A DNA stretch of 8,155 nt, from the NCBI GenBank assembly GCA_039815415.1, contig JBCBZH010000200.1:1-8155 (forward strand), written 5' to 3'. Below, in pieces: positions 1 to 6,059 of the stretch; the first letter of the stretch is position 1, and each line of letters opens with the position of its first letter. Both the position numbers and the translations under genes were made by a program. Origin of the DNA: JBCBZH01 sp039815415 (GTDB lineage Bacteria > Bacteroidota > Rhodothermia > Rhodothermales > Rubricoccaceae). The notes under the pieces are model-generated. The model saw only the letters and a list, made by a program, of their open reading frames with translations. It was not told where the DNA came from and did not search any database.

Positions 1-351
1 ACAAGCGCCCGCGACGATGGCTGTCGTCAGCCCGACCTGCACGCCGCCGCCCAGGAAAATGAGCCGCTGGATCTTCGCCAGCTTGTCCAGCGAGAACTCG
101 ATGCCGATGGTGAACAGCAGCAGCAGCACGCCGACTTCGGCTGCAGCGTCGATCAACTCCGGGTCGTTGACGACCCCCAGCGCGCTCGGGCCAAGCAGCA
201 CGCCCGCAAGCAGAAACCCCACGATGGGCACCAGCCCAATGCGCTGGCAGATGTAGGCGACGAGGGCTGCCGCTGCCACGATGGCAACGACCTCGACGAG
301 AAAGTCGGGGACGGCCCCGGCGGCGAGAATCAACTGGAAAGCAAGCGTCAT
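1..351 (-). CDS. Kef-type (CPA2) monovalent cation:proton antiporter, N-terminal part
   Basis: Integral membrane transporter of the monovalent cation:proton antiporter-2 family, expected to exchange K+ or Na+ for H+ across the inner membrane. Only the first 117 residues are in the window; the reading frame runs off the left edge without a stop. Visible hallmarks are a hydrophobic helix at about residues 17-35, the family signature RIGLVPIVGFLLAGVLLGP (37-55) with its G-x-x-x-x-G-P ending, and AEVGVLLLLFTIGIEF (71-86), the conserved third helix of this family. A further hydrophobic stretch starts near residue 98. The start is the only ATG before the first helix and has no Shine-Dalgarno sequence. 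It lies 61 bp downstream of the esterase stop on the same strand, so co-transcription is likely. Whether it carries a C-terminal TrkA-N (nucleotide-binding) domain, as KefB/KefC do, cannot be seen. The family call is firm; substrate and subfamily are not. Confidence 0.88.
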   Translation of the reverse strand, partial: MTLAFQLILAAGAVPDFLVEVVAIVAAAALVAYICQRIGLVPIVGFLLAGVLLGPSALGVVNDPELIDAAAEVGVLLLLFTIGIEFSLDKLAKIQRLIFLGGGVQVGLTTAIVAGAC

Positions 352-412
352 GGACCGGCGTAGGCGCGTGACCTGTCAGGGGTTCCTTCGCGCGGCGGAG
401 GAGCACCGCGTG

Positions 413-1108
413 CTACAACCTAGCGAGCAGCGCCCGCCCCACCGCCAGCTCGTCGGCGTTGATCGTGTGGCCCATGCCTGGGTACACGCGGAGGTCGACG
501 CCGGCCTCGAGCTGGCGAAGGACGTCGGCGCTGCGCTCCATGCGGGCCAGCGGAATGTGTGGGTCCACATCCGAGCCGCCGATGAAGACGGGTGTGCCCT
601 CCAGCGTGCGGGCGTAGTCAAAGGCCTTGTCGGCGAACGGCCCGCCCATTCCCTGGAGCGTGGGTTCCGCTTTCGCCAGCTCGTCGGTGCCGATGAGACC
701 ACCCGAGAAGGCGAGAACCGTGCCCCAGCGCCCACCCGTCCGAGCCGCCACCTCGAGGGCGAGGCACGCGCCCTGGCTGAACCCGATGAGGGCGACCCGT
801 GACTGCGGGATGCCTGAGTTGACGAGCGCCTCGACCGTCTGCATTACGTGCTCAATGGCCTGCGAGAGGTGGGGTTCGTTGACCTCCAGAGGAGCCAGGA
901 AGGAGTGCGGATACCACGAGCCCGTCGAGGCCTGGGGCGCCAGCGCGGGCAGGTCGGGGCGTCCAAGGTCGCGGGCCAGGGGCAGGATGCTGGCCGCCGG
1001 AGCACCACGCCCGTGGATGAGCACGAGGGCGCCTGCTGCCGACGTGCCGTCGGGCTGGCGAGGGGGGATGCCGTTGGTGACGAGGCCGGGCAGGCGGGAG
1101 GTGGGCAT
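413..1108 (-). CDS. phospholipase/carboxylesterase-type alpha/beta hydrolase
   Basis: Predicted soluble serine hydrolase of the Abhydrolase_2 (phospholipase/carboxylesterase, YpfH/MhqD-like) family, 231 residues, a usual length for it. Visible features in order: the oxyanion-side motif LVLIHGRG (about 28-35), the nucleophile elbow GFSQG with Ser111, the acid motif GGSDVDPHIP with probable catalytic Asp182, and GMGHTI with catalytic His214. The complete triad argues for an active enzyme. The frame stays open upstream to an ATG at 1285, which would give 290 residues. That version overlaps the divergent phosphatase gene, and the extra part is not typical of the family, whereas ATG 1108 places the HGRG motif at the expected distance from the N-terminus. 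No signal peptide is seen, so it is probably cytoplasmic. The Kef-type antiporter follows 61 bp downstream. The exact ester substrate cannot be told; MhqD-like enzymes are associated with quinone or electrophile resistance, but membership of that branch is only a guess. Confidence 0.87.
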   Translation of the reverse strand: MPTSRLPGLVTNGIPPRQPDGTSAAGALVLIHGRGAPAASILPLARDLGRPDLPALAPQASTGSWYPHSFLAPLEVNEPHLSQAIEHVMQTVEALVNSGIPQSRVALIGFSQGACLALEVAARTGGRWGTVLAFSGGLIGTDELAKAEPTLQGMGGPFADKAFDYARTLEGTPVFIGGSDVDPHIPLARMERSADVLRQLEAGVDLRVYPGMGHTINADELAVGRALLARL

Positions 1109-1235
1109 GGTTTGGAGCCAGAGCGCGAAGCCCCCCAACGCGCTGTGCAGCGTCAGGGGTTCGGTCCGTAGGGAGAATCGAGAACGGACGCCCTCGGGTG
1201 TTCGTAGCCTCCAGATCTTCTGCTCCAGTCCTTCG

Positions 1236-2588
1236 ATGATCCGCGTCCTCGCTCTTTTGCTTCTCGGGCTCGCCTCCGGCTGCACGGTGTCTTACCTCGT
1301 CGGGGACGAGGCCACCGATGATTCGGAAACGGTGAGGTCCCCGGTGACGGTTTCATCGGCACCCACTCCGTCACCAGAGCGTCCACGCAACGTCATTCTG
1401 TTCATCGCGGACGGCTTCGGTCCGGCCTCGGCTACGCTCGGGCGGGGTGTCAAGGGGGCTCCGCTGTCATTCGACCCGTACCTCGTCGGCTCCGTGGAGA
1501 CCTCTGCTACGGACAATCGCGTCACCGACTCCGCCGCCAGCGCGACGGCCTACGCCTGCGGTGCCAAGTCCTACAACGGCGCCATCGCCGTGTTGCCGGA
1601 CGGGTTGCCGTGCCGGACCGTCCTGGAGGTTGCCGAGGCGCGGGGTATGGCGACGGGGCTCGTCGCCACCAGCCGCATCACCCACGCGACGCCTGCGTCG
1701 TTCGCAGCTCACGTCCCGCAGCGCAGCATGGAGGCCGAGATCGCGTCGCAGTATGTCACCTCGGGCGTAGAGCTTCTGATGGGCGGTGGGCGTCCCTTCT
1801 TCATCGACCGCACCGATGGGCGCAACCTCGCCGACGAGCTGGCGAGTGCCGGGTACACCATCGCGCTGGATGGCGAGGGGTTCGCGGCCATTGACGGGCT
1901 TCCCGTTGTGGCGCTTCTGGCCGACAGCCACCTCGCCTACGAGATTGACCGAGACGAAACGGACCAGCCGAGCTTGGCCGAGATGACGCGCAAGGCCATC
2001 GATCTGCTGGCCGCCAGCTCGGGGGACGAGGGGTTCTTCCTGATGGTCGAGGGCAGCCGCATTGACCATGCTGGCCACGCCAATGACGTCATCGGCCACA
2101 CCCACGACATTCTGGCCTTCGATGCCGCCGTTGAGGAAGGCCTCGCATTCGCCCGGGGCGATGGAAACACATTGGTCGTCTCGACGGCTGACCACGAGAC
2201 CGGTGGCATGACCCTCGGGCGCGATGGGGATTACTATTGGAACCCCGAGCCCATCCGTGCGGCCACAGCGAGCTTCGAGGCCATGGTTGGCGCCATCGAA
2301 TCCGGTGCGGATCCCATCGAGACGATTCGAGCGGGCGTGGGGATGGATGAACTGCCCGATGGGGTAGAGGGTCGCCTCCGGGCCGCCTTTGCTGAGACCG
2401 ACCGTGAGGCCCTGAGCACACTCCTCGACGAGCTGACGTCCGTGCCCGCAGGCATTGGCTGGACCACCGGAGGGCACACCGCCGTCGATGTGGGGCTCTA
2501 CGCCTTCGGGCCGGGCTCTGAGCCGTTCGAGCGTGCCATGACCAACGACGCCGTGGGGCGGGCACTGTTCGAGGCGATGGGCTTCTGA
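1236..2588 (+). CDS. alkaline phosphatase, lipoprotein (PhoA family)
   Basis: Phosphomonoesterase of the metal-dependent alkaline phosphatase family (PF00245), 450 residues. It should release phosphate from organic phosphoesters outside the cytoplasm. The N-terminus MIRVLALLLLGLASGC is a lipoprotein signal with probable lipidated Cys16, so the enzyme is likely membrane-anchored. Active-site residues are all identifiable by motif: Asp59 (NVILFIADGFGP), nucleophile Ser99 (VTDSAASATA), Thr152, Arg163 (AHVPQR, matching E. coli Arg166), Glu272/Asp277/His281 (VEGSRIDHAGH), Asp319/His320 (TADHETGG) and His414 (TGGHT). His150 and His278 stand where E. coli PhoA has Asp153 and Lys328, the arrangement seen in mammalian and many other bacterial enzymes. 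The frame is open far upstream, to 627, but that stretch is antisense to the esterase; ATG 1236 directly precedes the signal peptide. No Shine-Dalgarno sequence or Pho box was recognised. It diverges from the esterase with a 127-bp gap. Confidence 0.95.
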   Translation: MIRVLALLLLGLASGCTVSYLVGDEATDDSETVRSPVTVSSAPTPSPERPRNVILFIADGFGPASATLGRGVKGAPLSFDPYLVGSVETSATDNRVTDSAASATAYACGAKSYNGAIAVLPDGLPCRTVLEVAEARGMATGLVATSRITHATPASFAAHVPQRSMEAEIASQYVTSGVELLMGGGRPFFIDRTDGRNLADELASAGYTIALDGEGFAAIDGLPVVALLADSHLAYEIDRDETDQPSLAEMTRKAIDLLAASSGDEGFFLMVEGSRIDHAGHANDVIGHTHDILAFDAAVEEGLAFARGDGNTLVVSTADHETGGMTLGRDGDYYWNPEPIRAATASFEAMVGAIESGADPIETIRAGVGMDELPDGVEGRLRAAFAETDREALSTLLDELTSVPAGIGWTTGGHTAVDVGLYAFGPGSEPFERAMTNDAVGRALFEAMGF

Positions 2589-2593
2589 GAATG

Positions 2594-2643
2594 TTGCGTG
2601 TTTCGTCGTGCGTATCAGGCGCTACGAGCGAAGGAACACGCAA
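2594..2643 (+). terminator. inverted repeat after the phosphatase gene, possible terminator
   Basis: A perfect 9-bp inverted repeat (TTGCGTGTT at 2594-2602, AACACGCAA at 2635-2643) begins six bases after the phosphatase stop codon. The 32-base interior can form further short pairs (TCG 2603-2605 with CGA 2629-2631, and GCG 2610-2612 with CGC 2620-2622). The position suits a transcription terminator, but no U-run follows the stem, so a classical intrinsic terminator is not shown. It could instead be a processing or mRNA-stabilising hairpin between the phosphatase and the nuclease gene. Confidence 0.4.
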
Positions 2644-2701
2644 TAGCCCTGACACGCCCCTCGTCACTCACCACCTCGATCTTTCCTGACGCGCCAACCC
2701 G

Positions 2702-4450
2702 TTGACCCTCAATCAAACTCCCTTCGTCATCGTCGATACCGAGACCACTGGGTCGCGGGCGGGGGACGACCGTCTGATCGAGATCGGTGCGGCGCGAATG
2801 ATTGGAGGCGAGATCCTGGACACGTACCAGCAGCTCATCGACCCGGGCCGCCATGTGCCCCGGCGGATCACGCAGCTCACCGGCATCTCGACGGCCATGG
2901 TCTACGGACAGCCGACGGTGGCAGAGGTCATGCCTGCATTCGTGGACTTCCTCGGCGATGCCGTGATGGTGGCCCACAACCTGCCCTTCGATGCTCGCTT
3001 CCTCGACGTGGCGCTCGATGAGGCCGGGCTTTCACCCCTTCAGAACCCCACGCTCGATACACTCCGCCTCGCCCGCCGCCTGCTCTCGTCGCTCCCCTCG
3101 AAGGGCCTTAGCGGGCTGACGAAGCATTTCGGCATTGAGGTTCACGGGCGCCACCGCGCCCTCGGAGACGCGGTCGCCACGGCGGAGCTGCTCACCATTC
3201 TCATCAACCGACTCCAGATCGAGTTCGGGGCTGAGAGCGTCGAGGACGTGCTCGGCTTCCAGCGCCGCCGCTACAAGGACACCCGCCGGGAGCCCAAGCA
3301 CCTCAAGAAGATCCGGGAGGAGATGCTCCCCGGCCTGCCCGACCGCCCCGGCGTCTACTTCATGCGCGATACGCGCAACCGCATCATCTACGTCGGCAAG
3401 GCCAAGAGCCTCAAGAACCGCGTCCGGTCCTACTTCACGAGCGTCGACAACCACCCGCCCAAGACCAAGAAGCTGGTGCGCGATGTGCGGACGGTCGAGT
3501 GGCGCGAGACAGGCACCGAGCTGGCGGCACTCCTGGAGGAGTCGACACTCATCAAGAGCATCCTGCCGGTTTACAACCGCGCTCAGCGGCGCTACCGGGA
3601 CTACCCGTTCATTCGGCTCGATGTCACCCATCCGTACCCGACCGTCTCCTGGACACCGCGCATCGCCCATGACGGCGCCGAGTACTACGGCCCCCTCGGG
3701 CGGCGCGGGCAGGCCGAGGAGCTGATCGAGCTGATCGGGCGCCTGTTCCGCCTTCGGGAGTGCGACGACAACGTGTTCAAGTTGGGGCGCCCCTGCCTCT
3801 ACCACGACATGGGCCGCTGCGACGCGCCGTGCGCCAGCCCGTCGGGTGCCGAGGCCTACGGCGACGAGGTCGAGCGCATCCGGGCCTTCCTGACCGGACG
3901 GGACGACGAGGCGGTGCTGCTGGTGGAGGAGGCCATGCACGAGGCCGCCTCGCGCCGCGAGTTCGAGGCCGCCGGGTGGTACCGCGACCAGCTCCGCCGT
4001 CTCCAGCGCACGATGGGTCGCCAGCGCACCATCGCCTCCGCTGTCCACGAGCACGACGCGGTTCTCGTGGAGCCCCTCGCACCCGGCTACACGGACCCGG
4101 AGGGCACCGAGTACCTCGAGGGCGGTGCCCAGCTCTTCCTGATGCGCTACGGGCGCCTCGTGGATCGCGTGGACCTGCCCGCCAGCCCGACGAAGTCGGA
4201 CCGCCTCGAGCTGGCGACCACGCTCGCCGAGCACTTCGATCCGACCGTGCCGCCACCCGAGATGCACCGCCGCCCGGACGTGGACGAGATGCGGATGCTC
4301 GCCAACTGGGCGCGCCTCCACACCCAGGAGGCCCGGCAGGTCCGCTGGCGCTCGGACCTCCAGCCCGAGGTGTTCGTTGACGCGATTCTCGAGGCCGCCA
4401 GCGCGCTGGAGCCGGATGCGCTGCCGCTGGTAGAGGAAACGGACGAGTAG
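2702..4450 (+). CDS. DEDDh exonuclease fused to UvrC-type GIY-YIG nuclease
   Basis: Predicted cytoplasmic DNA-processing enzyme of 582 residues joining two nucleases. Residues about 8-170 are a DnaQ/epsilon-like 3'-5' exonuclease with the complete DEDDh set: Asp12 and Glu14 (VDTETTG), Asp97 (AHNLPFDARF), His151 and Asp156 (HRALGDA). Residues about 208-295 are a GIY-YIG domain like the UvrC N-terminus: Tyr219 (GVY), Tyr230 (IIYVG), Lys233, Arg240, Tyr244, catalytic Glu280 and Asn292. Then come four cysteines spaced as in UvrC (Cys354, Cys365, Cys373, Cys377, around GRCDAPC) and a UVR-like helical motif at about 401-437. The UvrC RNase H-like nuclease and helix-hairpin-helix parts are absent, so the second half resembles Cho rather than full UvrC. 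Such DnaQ-Cho fusions are known in bacteria; a DNA-repair role is inferred. The start is TTG: an in-frame stop lies five codons upstream, and no ATG or GTG precedes the essential VDTETTG motif. Confidence 0.92.
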   Translation: MTLNQTPFVIVDTETTGSRAGDDRLIEIGAARMIGGEILDTYQQLIDPGRHVPRRITQLTGISTAMVYGQPTVAEVMPAFVDFLGDAVMVAHNLPFDARFLDVALDEAGLSPLQNPTLDTLRLARRLLSSLPSKGLSGLTKHFGIEVHGRHRALGDAVATAELLTILINRLQIEFGAESVEDVLGFQRRRYKDTRREPKHLKKIREEMLPGLPDRPGVYFMRDTRNRIIYVGKAKSLKNRVRSYFTSVDNHPPKTKKLVRDVRTVEWRETGTELAALLEESTLIKSILPVYNRAQRRYRDYPFIRLDVTHPYPTVSWTPRIAHDGAEYYGPLGRRGQAEELIELIGRLFRLRECDDNVFKLGRPCLYHDMGRCDAPCASPSGAEAYGDEVERIRAFLTGRDDEAVLLVEEAMHEAASRREFEAAGWYRDQLRRLQRTMGRQRTIASAVHEHDAVLVEPLAPGYTDPEGTEYLEGGAQLFLMRYGRLVDRVDLPASPTKSDRLELATTLAEHFDPTVPPPEMHRRPDVDEMRMLANWARLHTQEARQVRWRSDLQPEVFVDAILEAASALEPDALPLVEETDE

Positions 4451-4525
4451 GAAGCGTCAGGAACGAGGAGAGAGAAAGCAGAGAGCTTCGCAGGTCTCCC
4501 TCACCAGATCGAGGGTTCCAGGTCG

Positions 4526-4575
4526 CGTCCCCTCTCCCGGCGGGAGAGGAACCGAAGGTCGGCGCAAGCTAACAG
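4526..4575 (+). repeat. 50-bp intergenic hairpin repeat, copy A
   Basis: This 50-bp unit matches 7518-7567 at 46 of 50 positions. It opens with a perfect 8-bp hairpin (CCTCTCCC at 4531-4538, loop GGC, GGGAGAGG at 4542-4549), then a fixed tail that includes GAACCGAAGGTCGGCGCAAG. Both copies lie in spacers upstream of LVIVD-type genes and on the same strand. The rest of the 249-bp spacer 4451-4699 contains the hairpin and palindrome described next and no recognisable promoter or gene. It looks like a member of a dispersed intergenic repeat family; copy number in the genome cannot be known from this window. Confidence 0.75.
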
Positions 4576-4604
4576 TCGGCCTGTGGAACGGCGGCCTTCG
4601 GTTC
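4549..4604 (+). repeat. long inverted repeat overlapping repeat copy A
   Basis: GAACCGAAGGTCG at 4549-4561 pairs with CGGCCTTCGGTTC at 4592-4604 over 13 positions, 12 Watson-Crick and one G-T, with a 30-base loop. The left arm is the conserved tail of the 50-bp repeat. The right arm is not found beside the second copy at 7518-7567. This suggests that copy A is the fuller version of a larger palindromic element, or that the second copy has lost one side. Confidence 0.6.
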
Positions 4605-4605
4605 T

Positions 4606-4621
4606 GCCAGCTCGAGCTGGC
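4606..4621. repeat. 16-bp perfect palindrome containing the CTCGAGCTGG oligomer
   Basis: GCCAGCTCGAGCTGGC reads the same on both strands, which is unusual length for chance. It sits in the non-coding spacer 79 bp before the paralogue 1 start and two bases after the long inverted repeat. Its right part is 12 of 13 bases of CTCGAGCTGGCGA, which occurs exactly at five other places in the window. It could be a binding site for a dimeric protein or part of the repeat element; nothing here decides between them. Confidence 0.6.
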
Positions 4622-4699
4622 GCTCAGCATTGCACGTCTGCGTTCGCCTTCGTAACTCAAGAGTCCCCCCGGCATCCCGATTCTTCCCTCTAGAATCCC

Positions 4700-5923
4700 A
4701 TGCCACGACTTTCGCACGGCCGCATCGGTGCGGCTGCGCTCGTGATCCTCTCTCTCGCCGCGATCGGCAGCCCGAGCGCCTGGGCACAGACCACGATGGG
4801 ATCGCGCAACGTCACGTTGCACGCGCACCTTCCGCTCGGCGGCGGTTCCCACGGCAGCCTTGTCCTCGATTCGCAGCGCCCCCTCGTCTACATCGCGAGA
4901 AGCGGCGAGTCGAGCGGCGTGGATATCGTCGTCATAGACGACCCCGCCGCACCACGCGTGGCCTCGAGCTGGCGAGCGGGCCTCGCTCAGGACGTGACCG
5001 ACCTCGCGATCCTCCACGACGGCGACACCCCCCATCTGGCCGTTGGGACGGACCAGGGACTGTATCTCCTGACGGTCTCCGCTGAGGGAGAAGTCGAGAC
5101 CGACACGCCGGTGACCGGCGACCCGGTCCACGCCATGTTCGCCTACCACGCGGGAGATGGCGACCGGCTGCTGTTCGTCGCCACACGGGACGTGGTGGAG
5201 ATCCGCAACATGGCAGACATCGCTGAGGTCGTCGGTACCCTCGAACTGCCGGAAGATGTGCGTGGGCCCGAGCGACGCTTCCGGGGGCTCTACGCGCAGT
5301 ACGACCTGGAGACCGACACCGATCGTCTCTACACCGCTCGCACGGGCGGCTACGGCGTCGTCGATGTCACCGACCCCGCCAGCCCGACGCCGATTACGAG
5401 TGTCAGCAGCGCAGCGGTGCAGGTGGGCGTCGGCGTGCAGGCCTTTCCCGACGGATCACACCTCGTAACGACAGCCAACTACCCGACGGCACCCATCCGC
5501 TTGTTCGATCTCCGTCCAGCGCTCTCGGGTGAGATCTCCCAGACCCGCGTCGCGGTGGGGGCCTGGACGGACAACTGGCGGCGCCACGCCGAGCGCTTCG
5601 AGGTCCGCTGGCCGTACCTGTTCGTGGCGTCCGGGACGGAGGGCCTGCGGATGGTCAACCTCCGCAACCCCTTCGAGCCGTTCACGACTGCCTACTTCCA
5701 CACGTACGACGGCCCGGTGACTGCTGACGGACCACGTGGTGCGGTCGATGTGGCCGTCCGCGATGCCGACGGGCTGGTGGCTGTCTCCGACGAGACGACG
5801 GGCCTCTGGCTCCTCGCCATTGAGGACTTCACGCACTGGGACGGGCGCGGATGGGGCGTTCCCAACCTCAGCTCGACGCAGCGCTGGGACACGCTGCCGT
5901 CTCTCTCTGACCGCTGGAACTGA
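4700..5923 (+). CDS. secreted LVIVD-repeat-like beta-propeller protein, paralogue 1
   Basis: Function unknown. The 407-residue product begins with a classical signal peptide (hydrophobic core about 10-22, cleavage probably after AWA, residues 27-29), so it is exported. The mature part divides into seven repeat units beginning near residues 50, 98, 143, 194, 240, 295 and 347. Several end in the LVIVD-type pattern of hydrophobic strand, Asp/Asn, 'DP/NP..P' (GVVDVTDPASPTP; LRMVNLRNPFEPF), which implies a seven-bladed beta-propeller. Homology with the next gene runs along the whole length, for example LFDLRPALSGE against IFDLRPALTGE, EVRWPYLFVASG against EVRWPFVFVSG, and DADGLVAVSDETTG against NADGLIVVSDMTTG. 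Most blade-start histidines of paralogue 2 are replaced here (Thr100, Arg195, Val244; His144 kept), so any ligand or metal site probably differs. ATG 4700 immediately precedes the signal peptide; no Shine-Dalgarno sequence is seen. The family call rests on repeat pattern, not a database search. Confidence 0.82.
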   Translation: MPRLSHGRIGAAALVILSLAAIGSPSAWAQTTMGSRNVTLHAHLPLGGGSHGSLVLDSQRPLVYIARSGESSGVDIVVIDDPAAPRVASSWRAGLAQDVTDLAILHDGDTPHLAVGTDQGLYLLTVSAEGEVETDTPVTGDPVHAMFAYHAGDGDRLLFVATRDVVEIRNMADIAEVVGTLELPEDVRGPERRFRGLYAQYDLETDTDRLYTARTGGYGVVDVTDPASPTPITSVSSAAVQVGVGVQAFPDGSHLVTTANYPTAPIRLFDLRPALSGEISQTRVAVGAWTDNWRRHAERFEVRWPYLFVASGTEGLRMVNLRNPFEPFTTAYFHTYDGPVTADGPRGAVDVAVRDADGLVAVSDETTGLWLLAIEDFTHWDGRGWGVPNLSSTQRWDTLPSLSDRWN

Positions 5924-5959
5924 CGAAACCATGCTTACCGCGAGAACCTTCACCCTTGT

Positions 5960-6039
5960 CATTCCGAACTCGATTCGGAATCTCAGGTTGGCAAAGCGTT
6001 TCGACTCTGAGCGAGAGATCCTGAATCAAGTTCAGGATG
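5960..6039. repeat. 80-bp double-palindrome element between paralogues 1 and 2
   Basis: Two 25-bp arms (5960-5984 and 6015-6039) are imperfect inverted copies, agreeing at 20 of 25 positions, with all five differences being transitions. Each arm is itself a hairpin with a 7-bp stem: TTCCGAA-CTCGA-TTCGGAA and TCCTGAA-TCAAG-TTCAGGA. The 30-bp centre is unique in the window. This layout is typical of interspersed palindromic elements of bacteria (MITE- or REP-like) that spread without coding for a transposase. It is less GC-rich than its surroundings. It fills most of the 136-bp spacer and has no in-frame stop in the frame of the following gene, so it can be read through as protein. Confidence 0.72.
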
Positions 6040-6059
6040 GCAGCTGGATACGGATTGGC

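Noticed and set aside
627..1235. N-terminal extension of the alkaline phosphatase in the same frame
   Set aside because: It is antisense to the esterase, and the lipoprotein signal peptide begins at 1236, which would be internal otherwise.
1109..1285. N-terminal extension of the esterase from ATG 1285
   Set aside because: It overlaps the start of the divergent phosphatase gene, and the extra residues are basic and not typical of the family.
1467..2477. Long open frame (336 codons) on the minus strand opposite the alkaline phosphatase
   Set aside because: It lies wholly antisense to a gene with complete catalytic motifs and has no recognisable domain. Such frames are expected in GC-rich coding DNA.
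3032..4321. Long open frame (429 codons) on the minus strand opposite the exonuclease/GIY-YIG gene
   Set aside because: The product is rich in Val, Ala, Leu, His and Arg without domain motifs. It mirrors the codon positions of the real gene.
4451..4489. Short dyad GAAGC/GCTTC after the nuclease stop codon as a terminator
   Set aside because: It has only five base pairs with a large purine-rich loop and no T-run.
4457..5149. Minus-strand open frame of 230 codons covering the spacer and the start of paralogue 1
   Set aside because: It combines repeat sequence with the antisense of a clearly coding region and shows no domain.
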